Assembly: GCA_021200995.1 (NCBI GenBank)
Contig: JAJQFS010000082.1
Span: 1-47,341, forward strand
DNA: 47,341 nt
Direction: 5' to 3'
Origin: Lachnospiraceae bacterium
Lineage (GTDB): Bacteria; Bacillota; Clostridia; Lachnospirales; Lachnospiraceae
Of the stretch, positions 17,111-24,665 are shown in pieces; positions within the stretch are counted from its first letter, which is position 1; the number at the start of each line of letters is the position of its first letter. Under the pieces are notes generated by a model. It saw only the letters and a list, made by a program, of their open reading frames with translations, did no database searches and was not told the origin of the DNA. The translations under genes and the position numbers were made by a program.

Positions 17111-17184
17111 AGATACCTCTGTGTGATTTAGATTTTACCAACGTCCAGGTCAGTAATAATCTGAATTTACTAGAGGTATCTTTT

Positions 17185-19278
17185 TTAGTCAACTCCCTCT
17201 TTACCTTGTATTATACAGGAAGCTATTATATCTCTCCACCTGTTATTAGATTCAGAGACTATATCGTCTATAATTGGGGTTATGACTTCGCTGTAATATT
17301 TAGCAGAACCACTTCTGACATTATATTGTTTAACCGCCTGACAAACTCCAATTAATGAAAATATGGTTATAATGCTTGGAACAAATACAACAAATTTGTT
17401 TAGGACAAATTTAAATATATCTGAAACAAATAGATTATTAAATGTTTTTTCAAAAATAATTATAATGGCATACATAATAACAAACAAAATAAATGTGCAG
17501 CCAAAACTACATCCAAATATTGTTCCTAAACTGTCCTCAGGTTTATCTCCAAACCGTCCATAGCTTGCTTGACCAAAAAAGAAAAGAGATAATGTCAAAA
17601 AAAGCCAAAATAAAAACAATAAAAATATCATGTCAAAATTATCCAAGGTAGCATTATAAAATACTTTTCCCATAAAAATGCTTATGACACTTATTATTAT
17701 CCCCAAAACAGAAGTAAGAACACCGAATACTATATCATATATAGCAAACTTACAAGTGTAATTTCTTAAATCATTAAGATGTTTAATTTCATTAATATAT
17801 CTTTCCTCAAGTATTTGTTTGACATAATATTGTGGATTTTCCACTTCATTCCAGTAAGCCATCAAATTTTTCAATTTCTTTCTTTGATCGCTACATTTAC
17901 TTCCTATTCTTTCAAGTTGATTTCTATAATACAGTATACTTCTGTTTTTTTGTGCCGAATCGTTGATAAGAGAAGCAATGGTCTTCTGTGCCCTATTGTT
18001 TGCATCCATCGTTTTTTGTTGTAAATCAGCCTCTATCTGTGTGTATGTATTAAGTTCATAGGTTCGAAATGCAAACTCATTTAATACTCGTTTTCTTTCC
18101 TCATTTCCATACTGAACTGCCCGATTAAAGTATTGATCCTCTATTAAAGAATTTCTTTGCTCTGCAGAAAGCTTCTCACAATCCTCTAGCGGGAGATATC
18201 TTAACTGATGCCTGGATAATGCACAATAATAATATGCTTCTCCATTTTCAGAATCATTGTTAAGTACATCTTCAATAAGTCGACTGGCTACATCAAATTC
18301 TCCATCTTCTACCGCAATTTTAATTCTATTGAGGCAATTCTGAATAGAAAATGCTCCTTTTAAGGGTGAAGATGAAGCTTCCTGCAGATGGTTCGTAATT
18401 TTGCACACTCCACGAACCAAATCCTGCATTGCTCCAACTCGGCTCATGTCCTGCCCCTGAACTGTAGGTATCTCAGGCGGAAAGTCATAGGGACTCATGT
18501 TAATGAATACCGGAATGATGTGCTTGTTGCTGTCACGATCCATCATGGCAAGATAACGGCTCCATTCATTTTTCACCCAGCGAGCAGTAAGCTGCTCCGG
18601 TTTGTCTGAGACAAGGAGCATTACCGTTGCGGAATGGAGCGCTGCAAAAATATATGGTTCATATTCTTCACTCAGCTTGCTTTCTAATGAGATACGTGAG
18701 AAAAATACATTTAATCCTTTTGCTGTCAATTTTTCGTAGATTTCCTGAGAAAGTACACTGGCCTGGGTTCTTTGGCCATCTGTATCCTCTGCTTTAAAAC
18801 AAATGAATACATCATAAGGTTGTTCCTGACGAGATATTTCCAAATATCGGCGTTGAATATTATCAATTTTTTGTGCTTCTTTCGTATACAGCAATTTAGT
18901 ATAATCATCTGAGCAATTCAAGGCAGCCTGAAAATCAGGATCATCCAAAACTCTCTCAAAATTCATACGGCTGATAGTTGGTTTATAAGCCCCACTTCTT
19001 ACATCCTTTACGTATTCAACTCCATATCTGCATAACGTAAGACACCAATGTGCTTCGGCATCGTTTCTATCATCAGCAATGATATGTTCATAAGCAGAAT
19101 ATGCCCTATCAAAATCACCGATTTGTCTGAAATGATTACCACGATTATACATATCCACACGTTTGTCATCGTCAATTTTAGGGAGTGTTATTTCGCTGCC
19201 ACAACTGTCACATATTCCATGGCTCTCCCCAGTAAGTAGAATGTTTCCGCCGCATATTTTGCATTTTAATATATTCAT
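17185..19278 (-). CDS. Zinc-ribbon / TPR-like / TIR-domain membrane protein
   Basis: A 697-residue protein. An N-terminal zinc ribbon (C6, C9, C23, C26) is followed by a TPR-like helical segment (about 43-90) and a TIR domain (about 153-290), where DVFICFKAED opens the fold and SLES places a probable catalytic Glu at 199. A long helical/coiled region (300-500) and four membrane helices (about 514-535, 549-568, 588-609, 626-648) follow, then a short soluble tail. Bacterial TIR domains commonly hydrolyse NAD+ or make signalling nucleotides in anti-phage systems; that role is inferred here. The start has GGAG 7 bp upstream. The stop is within a few bases of the IS110 edge. Low GC content suggests acquisition. 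Confidence 0.85.
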   Translation of the reverse strand: MNILKCKICGGNILLTGESHGICDSCGSEITLPKIDDDKRVDMYNRGNHFRQIGDFDRAYSAYEHIIADDRNDAEAHWCLTLCRYGVEYVKDVRSGAYKPTISRMNFERVLDDPDFQAALNCSDDYTKLLYTKEAQKIDNIQRRYLEISRQEQPYDVFICFKAEDTDGQRTQASVLSQEIYEKLTAKGLNVFFSRISLESKLSEEYEPYIFAALHSATVMLLVSDKPEQLTARWVKNEWSRYLAMMDRDSNKHIIPVFINMSPYDFPPEIPTVQGQDMSRVGAMQDLVRGVCKITNHLQEASSSPLKGAFSIQNCLNRIKIAVEDGEFDVASRLIEDVLNNDSENGEAYYYCALSRHQLRYLPLEDCEKLSAEQRNSLIEDQYFNRAVQYGNEERKRVLNEFAFRTYELNTYTQIEADLQQKTMDANNRAQKTIASLINDSAQKNRSILYYRNQLERIGSKCSDQRKKLKNLMAYWNEVENPQYYVKQILEERYINEIKHLNDLRNYTCKFAIYDIVFGVLTSVLGIIISVISIFMGKVFYNATLDNFDMIFLLFLFWLFLTLSLFFFGQASYGRFGDKPEDSLGTIFGCSFGCTFILFVIMYAIIIIFEKTFNNLFVSDIFKFVLNKFVVFVPSIITIFSLIGVCQAVKQYNVRSGSAKYYSEVITPIIDDIVSESNNRWRDIIASCIIQGKEGVD

Positions 19279-19354
19279 TTTTCGCTCCGCTCCTGTATAT
19301 TGAATAATTTTTATACATATGTATTGACTTATCAGAAAAACCGTTTTTCTTAGT

Positions 19355-19424
19355 CATCTTTGGGATAATTATATTGTAAATACCGTGATATCGTCAAGTC
19401 ATAAATTATCCATCTTTGGCATAA
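19355..19424 (-). promoter_or_regulatory. Promoter of the TIR operon flanked by two operator-like repeats
   Basis: On minus, TTGACG (19392-19397) and TATAAT (19368-19373) are 18 bp apart, a strong sigma-A type promoter. Direct repeats CATCTTTGGGATAA (19355-19368) and CATCTTTGGCATAA (19411-19424) sit at the start-site side and just upstream of the -35. They are probably binding sites for the divergent XRE protein encoded at 19446. Confidence 0.65.
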
Positions 19425-19445
19425 CTTGAAAATTAGAGGTTTTTT

Positions 19446-19703
19446 GTGAAATTATATAAATGTGGGAACGGAAGAAGCAACGTATCCGGAGTGAAAATTA
19501 AAGAATTGAGGGAAAAAGCTGGGTATTCCCAGGAAGAATTGGCCGCAAAACTTCAGTTGGCGGGGCTCAGTCTAAACCAGAAAGCCATCAGCCGGATTGA
19601 AACCGGTGACCGGGTTCTTCCGGATTATGAGCTGCTTTATTTTTCCGCTGTTTTAAATGTTTCCGTACATGAACTTCTGGGAGATACTGAACAACTTGGT
19701 TAA
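19446..19703 (+). CDS. XRE-family helix-turn-helix regulator
   Basis: An 85-residue protein consisting almost entirely of one HTH_3 domain (IKELREKAGYSQEELAAKL, then AISRIETGDRVLPDYELL). The GTG start has AGAGG 6 bp upstream. It is transcribed divergently from the TIR gene. The intergenic region has a strong promoter for the TIR operon with repeats around it, so it is likely the local repressor. Confidence 0.85.
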   Translation: MKLYKCGNGRSNVSGVKIKELREKAGYSQEELAAKLQLAGLSLNQKAISRIETGDRVLPDYELLYFSAVLNVSVHELLGDTEQLG

Positions 19704-19723
19704 TAACAAAGATACAGTTTTCT

Positions 19724-19936
19724 TTATCTGCATCTCCATGCAAAAACCTTCTGGTCAGCTATAAACCAACAAAGCAGGTAAGGCTTCTTAAAAATCAAAA
19801 AGGGAACCAGCAGAACCAGCTCCCTCAAGTGTACATCCGCAAACCTCTCATTAGCCTTATAATTCTTCAGCACTTCTTCCTGGTCAAATAACGTAAACAT
19901 AATATCTGTCACCATCTTCTGTCTGCTGCCAATCAA
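19724..19936 (-). pseudogene. Remnant of an Rpn-type gene 3' region
   Basis: A 70-codon frame whose first 30 or so residues (SRQKMVTDIMFTLFDQEEVL) nearly repeat residues about 230-250 of the neighbouring Rpn-type protein, and which then diverges. It has no domain of its own. It appears to be a leftover from a duplication or a second gene copy. Confidence 0.55.
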
Positions 19937-20130
19937 CGCAAAACGAACCTAAGCCATCGCCTGACTGTCTCTTCATTCGTCTTAAAATATCTGGCTATGG
20001 ATGAGATCGGGATTCCATCAGCATACATCTCCTCTGCTGCCTCCCGCCTCTCACTGGCAATATAATCCTTCAGCACTTCTTCCTGGTCAAACAATGTAAA
20101 CATAATGTCTGTCACCTCCTTCTGTCTGCT
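19858..20130. repeat. Pair of 70-bp direct repeats in the Rpn locus
   Basis: 19858-19927 and 20061-20130 align without gaps, 203 bp apart, with only a few mismatches. The second copy lies inside the intact Rpn-type gene near its 3' end and the first lies in the remnant downstream. Recombination between them would delete the end of the gene. Confidence 0.75.
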
Positions 20131-20814
20131 TTCCAAATACTCCTTCAGAATATTTTGCTCTCTGCAAATGCGGATTGTTTCCTCCGCAGCGAACATGGTC
20201 TGCCCATGCTCCCTGACCTGTTCATTCATCACCCGTGTAAAGGCGACATACTGACTGAGAATATCTCCGTCTTCTCCACCGGTCAGCACCTTCACCCGTA
20301 CTTCCAGTGCGATCTGCTTTCCGCCGAAAAATTCATCAGCCAGAGTGATACACTCCTTATCAAGTACACGATTGCCTGTATAAAGAACGTACATTTCCGG
20401 TTCCGGCATGTAAACAGGCTTTGACGAAAAAAGGCTTTGCGAGGTTTCCCGGAAGTATTCCTGATAAGTATGTGCAATATACAACAGTACTCTTACAATA
20501 ATATTCACCGTCCATGTACTCTGTGCCTCCATCATAACCAAAAGCCTGTCTCGTGCCAGAAATCCAAGATCATTATGGATATCCCTCACCAGAATCTGCT
20601 CCAATGTGACACAGGTCAGATCTTCCTCGGTACACTCCTCATCCTCCGGATGTAGTGTCCGGTAAAGCATAAGCAGATATTTCTTATCAGAGAACAGATT
20701 CCTGAACACACTGTCCTTCGCTTCACGGTTTGCTTTTGGAAATAGACGCGGATCCATCAATGGTTCCGCAGTTTTCTCTTTGGCAGGTGTCTGAACATAT
20801 TGCTCAGAATTCAT
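19933..20814 (-). CDS. Rpn-type PD-(D/E)XK nuclease / transposase-like protein
   Basis: About 293 residues. The start at 20814 (MNSEQYVQ) has GGAGGTG 6 bp upstream. The N-terminal part has DSVFRNLFSDKKYLLMLYRTL, typical of the family, and the nuclease core shows an Asp in LVRDIHNDLGF and the ExQ motif in LVMMEAQST. The C-terminus ends in an HTH-like segment (ISSIARYFKTNEETVRRWL). Family members promote RecA-independent recombination or act as nucleases in Clostridia and often occur in many copies. It stands alone downstream of the ABC operon promoter region. Confidence 0.8.
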   Translation of the reverse strand: MNSEQYVQTPAKEKTAEPLMDPRLFPKANREAKDSVFRNLFSDKKYLLMLYRTLHPEDEECTEEDLTCVTLEQILVRDIHNDLGFLARDRLLVMMEAQSTWTVNIIVRVLLYIAHTYQEYFRETSQSLFSSKPVYMPEPEMYVLYTGNRVLDKECITLADEFFGGKQIALEVRVKVLTGGEDGDILSQYVAFTRVMNEQVREHGQTMFAAEETIRICREQNILKEYLESRQKEVTDIMFTLFDQEEVLKDYIASERREAAEEMYADGIPISSIARYFKTNEETVRRWLRFVLR

Positions 20815-21003
20815 GATTTCACCTCCCAACCCGACAGAACCTTCCCCTCTCCCGGCTGCAAATCACCGCGGAATAAGCAGAAATCTGTCGATGAGTGGAG
20901 TATACCATAAAACTTTGTAGGTTTGGGTCTATATATCGTCCTTTCTAAAATTTAATACTTTTTTTAGAATTTCCCATTTTCAAGAGTACCCCCGTTTTTA
21001 TGA

Positions 21004-21032
21004 TTGCATTTTCTCTAAAAAAAGCGTACAAT
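21004..21032 (+). promoter_or_regulatory. Sigma-A promoter of the peptide ABC operon
   Basis: TTGCAT (21004-21009), a 17-bp spacer and TACAAT (21027-21032) lie 55 bp before the binding-protein start. A transcript starting near 21039 gives a leader of about 48 nt with GAGAGG before the ATG. Confidence 0.75.
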
Positions 21033-21086
21033 GGCCTCGACAATCAAATAATGGGAGAAATATTAGAGAGTAGAGAGGTAACTCAC

Positions 21087-22703
21087 ATGAAAAAGAAACT
21101 TGTTCTTTTCTGTGCGATGGCCCTGCTCGTCTCTGCTGTACTTGGCGCTTGCGGCCAGGACGGTAAGAGCTCCGATACACAGGCCACCGAATCGGCCTCG
21201 TCCGAAAGCGGTACAGATACCGGCACGGATAACGCCGATACTTCCACGAAACCTGATACTTCTTCAGATGGTACACCTACGACAGGCGACAGCGTCGTGC
21301 TCGGCATGACGCAGGACCTGGTAAGTCTTGACCCCCATGAAACTACGGACGCAGGAACTCGAAGTGTGGTGTTTAATATGTATGAAGGCCTTGTCAAGGC
21401 CACTTCCGACGGCGATCTGACGCCGGCGGTCGCCAGCAGTTACGTGATCTCAGAAGATGCGACGTGCTATACGTTCACTTTAAGAGACGGCATTTTATTC
21501 AGTGACGGAACCGCTGTGACCGTGGAAGACATCCAGTATTCTATCGAACGCTATGCCCAGATTCAGGGCGAAACTTCCTCCTTCGCAACAGCAGTGGATT
21601 CGGTCGTCATAGACGACGAAAATACGGTCAGTATCTATCTGACAGAAGCCAATTCAGAGTTTCTGGCACAGTTAACTGTCGCCATCATTCCGGCATCGAA
21701 CGACGACCCGGCGGGCAATCCCATCGGGACGGGTCCCTTCAAATACGTTTCCTACTCCGTGGGACAGAATCTGATCCTGGAGAGGAATGAGTATTACTGG
21801 GGCGATGCTGCCTACCTGGATCAGGTCGAATTTAAATTTATCGCGGACACGGAAACCGCCTTCACACAGCTTTTAGCAGGCACGATTGATATCCTCAATT
21901 ATCTGACCACCTCCCAGGTACAGACCCTTGAGACACAGTACAGCGACCAGTTCAATGTTGTGGAGGGCTCCATGCACCTGGTGCATGCCCTGTTCTTAAA
22001 TAACGACTGCGAGCCTCTGAATAATGTCCTTGTGCGTCAGGCGCTCTGCTACGCGATCGACCGCGACGAGATCAATAACTTCCTCTTCGGCGGCGCCAGC
22101 GAGATCATCGGCTCCCATATGATTCCCGCGCTGACCACCTGGTATGAGGAAAGCACCGCCGATATGTACACCTACGATGTAGAGAAGGCAAAAGAGCTCC
22201 TCGCTGAGGCCGGCTACGCTGACGGTTTTGACTTAACCATCACGGTTCCCAGCTCCTACTCCCAGCATGTGGACACGGCGCAGATCATCGCCAGCCAGCT
22301 GGAGGCAGTGGGCATCAATGTGACCATCCAGGAGGTGGAATGGAGCTCCTGGCTGTCTGATGTGTACCGCAACCGGGACTATCAGGCTACCGTCATCAGT
22401 TTTGACGGAGATTTGAATCCCAGCGACTGGCTCGCCAGATACAAGTCGGACGCCTCCAATAATTTCTTCAATTATTCCAGTGAAGAATATGATGCTTTAC
22501 TGGAGCAGGCGTTAGCCGCCATCGACACGGACGAAAAAGCGGATCTGTACAAACAGATGCAGATTAATCTGGCGGAGAATGCGGTCGCCGTCTATATTGA
22601 GGACCCCGCGGACTTCGTGGCGGTCAACTCGAATTACGGCGGGTATGTGTTCTATCCCACCTCGGCGTGGGATATGTCCACGGTATATATGATTTCGGAA
22701 TAA
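21087..22703 (+). CDS. Peptide/nickel-type ABC transporter substrate-binding lipoprotein
   Basis: A 538-residue SBP_bac_5 family solute-binding protein. The start MKKKLVLFCA at 21087 gives a lipoprotein signal ending in LGAC, so the mature protein is lipid-anchored. A Ser/Thr/Asp-rich linker (about 25-60) precedes the binding domain, with family segments near TDAGTRSVVFNMYEGLVK and IPASNDDPAGNPIGTGPFKY. It delivers oligopeptides or a related ligand to the permease encoded downstream. It is first in a four-gene operon. Confidence 0.93.
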   Translation: MKKKLVLFCAMALLVSAVLGACGQDGKSSDTQATESASSESGTDTGTDNADTSTKPDTSSDGTPTTGDSVVLGMTQDLVSLDPHETTDAGTRSVVFNMYEGLVKATSDGDLTPAVASSYVISEDATCYTFTLRDGILFSDGTAVTVEDIQYSIERYAQIQGETSSFATAVDSVVIDDENTVSIYLTEANSEFLAQLTVAIIPASNDDPAGNPIGTGPFKYVSYSVGQNLILERNEYYWGDAAYLDQVEFKFIADTETAFTQLLAGTIDILNYLTTSQVQTLETQYSDQFNVVEGSMHLVHALFLNNDCEPLNNVLVRQALCYAIDRDEINNFLFGGASEIIGSHMIPALTTWYEESTADMYTYDVEKAKELLAEAGYADGFDLTITVPSSYSQHVDTAQIIASQLEAVGINVTIQEVEWSSWLSDVYRNRDYQATVISFDGDLNPSDWLARYKSDASNNFFNYSSEEYDALLEQALAAIDTDEKADLYKQMQINLAENAVAVYIEDPADFVAVNSNYGGYVFYPTSAWDMSTVYMISE

Positions 22704-22726
22704 GTTTTTCCCCAGCAGGTACTGAT

Positions 22727-23680
22727 ATGAGCCTACAATATTTTATTAAAAAATTCATTACTCTCATTATTACATTGTTGTTGATTACCCTGCTCACCTT
22801 CACGGCGTTTACCGTGATTCCCGGCGACGCGGCCATGTCGAAGCTGGGCACGGATGCGACCGAAGAGCAGGTGGAGGCGCTGCGGGAGGAGATGGGCTTA
22901 AACGACCCGCTTCCTGCGCGTTATTTCAACTGGCTTGCATCAGCCCTGCGGGGAGATTTCGGAGAATCCTATCAATACAGCGGCGTCACCGTGGCTGAGC
23001 TTTTAGCGGCCCGCCTTCCGGTGACGCTCCTTTTAGCTGTCATGTCCCTGATTCTGATCCTGGTCATTTCCTTTCCGCTGGGTATTTTAAGTGCCATGCA
23101 CGCGGGGAAATGGATTGATACGCTGATTAACCAGTTAAGTCAGATCACCATGGCTGTTCCCGCCTTCTTTCTGGGGATGATGATGACCTGGGTTTTCGGC
23201 CTGATTTTGAAATGGTTCCAGCCAGGCGCCTTCATTGACCCATCTGAGGATTTCATGGGCTGCGTGCGCTACATGATCTTTCCCGCCATCGCCGTGGCGC
23301 TGCCCAAAATCGCCATGGTGGTGAAATTCTTACGCAACTCCATCTTAAATGAACTCAATCAGGATTATGTGCGCACTGCCAGAAGCAAGGGCGCGCGCGC
23401 TCTTCGCGTGCTTTACGGCCATGTCCTGAAAAACGCCCTGATCCCCGTGATCACATTTCTCGCCATGGTCATCGCGGAGATTCTGGCCGGCAGCATCGTG
23501 GTGGAGCAGGTCTTTGGCCTGCCGGGCATGGGGCGGCTGCTGATCACCTCCATCTCCGCCAGGGATTATCCGGTGGTGCAGGCGATTGTCACCTACATTA
23601 CCACCGTGGTGGTAGTCATTAACTTTATCGTAGATATTCTGTACCAGTTCGTGGACCCGCGGGTTAAAACTACATCATGA
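22727..23680 (+). CDS. ABC transporter permease, DppB/OppB type
   Basis: A 317-residue inner-membrane permease with an N-terminal helix, a periplasmic segment and five further helices. The cytoplasmic coupling motif GARALRVLYGHVLKNALIPV fits the EAA-loop consensus. ATG at 22727 has AGCAGGT upstream; a longer in-frame reading overlaps the preceding gene and is not preferred. It pairs with the DppC-type subunit that starts 19 bp downstream. Confidence 0.93.
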   Translation: MSLQYFIKKFITLIITLLLITLLTFTAFTVIPGDAAMSKLGTDATEEQVEALREEMGLNDPLPARYFNWLASALRGDFGESYQYSGVTVAELLAARLPVTLLLAVMSLILILVISFPLGILSAMHAGKWIDTLINQLSQITMAVPAFFLGMMMTWVFGLILKWFQPGAFIDPSEDFMGCVRYMIFPAIAVALPKIAMVVKFLRNSILNELNQDYVRTARSKGARALRVLYGHVLKNALIPVITFLAMVIAEILAGSIVVEQVFGLPGMGRLLITSISARDYPVVQAIVTYITTVVVVINFIVDILYQFVDPRVKTTS

Positions 23681-23699
23681 CAGCTGGGGGAGGTATTTT

Positions 23700-24587
23700 A
23701 TGAGAGAACAAATTTCAGCACATCCCCATCGTCATTCTAGCAACGGCGATACAGGCGCTTCAGGCAGCCGCGCGGCAGTCAATATGAAAAAAAAGAGAAA
23801 CTACAGCCTGATCATCGGTTTCACCATCACCATCGCGCTCGCCCTGATGGCACTCATCGGCCAGTTCTGGACACCCTACTCTCCCACAGCCATGGACTCC
23901 GCCGCCGTCAATCTGGCGCCCTGCCTGGCCCACCCGCTGGGAACGGACAACTTCGGGCGCGATATTTTAAGCCGCATCATGAACGGCAGCGGCATCACGT
24001 ATCTGGTAGCGGTCTGCACGGTCCTGATCGGCGCCGTGGGCGGCACCATCGTCGGCGCCTTCACCGGTTATTTCGGCGGAATCCTGGATGAAATCGTCAT
24101 GCGGTTAAATGATGTCCTGCTCTCCTTTCCCAGCGTCCTGCTGGCTTTGCTGTTCATCAGCTTTCTGGGCGAGGGCACGCTCAACCTGATCCTGGCTCTG
24201 GGGCTTTTATTTATCCCCAGCTTCGCGCGCATTGTCAGAAGTGAAATGATCCGCTGCCGGGAACTGGACTTCGTGCGCAGCGCAAAGGTCACCGGAGTGG
24301 GCACTCTGCGCATCATTTTCGCGCATATTCTGCCGAATTCCTGGGTCAGCCTGCTGACCAGCGCCGCCATCGGTTTCAACAACGCGGTACTGGCGGAGGC
24401 AAGCATGAGCTACCTGGGGCTGGGCGTACAGCCGCCCAACGCAAGCCTCGGCAGGATGCTGTCGGAGGCGCAGTCCTATCTGTATGTGGCGCCCTGGTAC
24501 GCGATCGCGCCGGGCGTGACGATTATTCTGATGATACTGGGATTCAGTCTGATCAGCGAAGGGTTGAGAAAGATACAGAACCATTAA
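23700..24587 (+). CDS. ABC transporter permease, DppC/OppC type
   Basis: A 295-residue permease subunit. GGGGAGG lies 7 bp before the ATG. A 30-residue hydrophilic N-terminus precedes the first helix; the conserved segment HPLGTDNFGRDILSRI at about 78-93 and the coupling loop (AKVTGVGTLRIIFAHILPNS) are clear. It forms a heterodimer with the DppB-type subunit. Confidence 0.93.
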   Translation: MREQISAHPHRHSSNGDTGASGSRAAVNMKKKRNYSLIIGFTITIALALMALIGQFWTPYSPTAMDSAAVNLAPCLAHPLGTDNFGRDILSRIMNGSGITYLVAVCTVLIGAVGGTIVGAFTGYFGGILDEIVMRLNDVLLSFPSVLLALLFISFLGEGTLNLILALGLLFIPSFARIVRSEMIRCRELDFVRSAKVTGVGTLRIIFAHILPNSWVSLLTSAAIGFNNAVLAEASMSYLGLGVQPPNASLGRMLSEAQSYLYVAPWYAIAPGVTIILMILGFSLISEGLRKIQNH

Positions 24588-24665
24588 TAAGTGCCAGTTG
24601 CTGTACTGAACAGTCTGCCTAGCGCTTCACGCGTGTCATTCCGTAATACATAACAGGAGTTTTCT

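Larger units (their letters stand above)
15225..17183 (-). mobile_element. IS110-family insertion sequence
   Basis: About 1.96 kb holding one DEDD transposase gene, a long non-coding 3' region (about 440 bp) and a short 5' region (about 70 bp). Both proposed edges carry GTATCTT on plus (15225-15231 and 17177-17183), consistent with the short core repeat and the lack of terminal inverted repeats in IS110 elements. A 10-bp inverted repeat, AGATACCTCT (17111-17120) and AGAGGTATCT (17172-17181), lies just upstream of the transposase gene. The exact ends are inferred. Confidence 0.75.

Noticed and set aside
22667-22726. Upstream in-frame start for the DppB-type permease
   Set aside because: It would overlap the binding-protein gene and lacks a ribosome binding site; ATG 22727 has one and begins directly at the first membrane helix.
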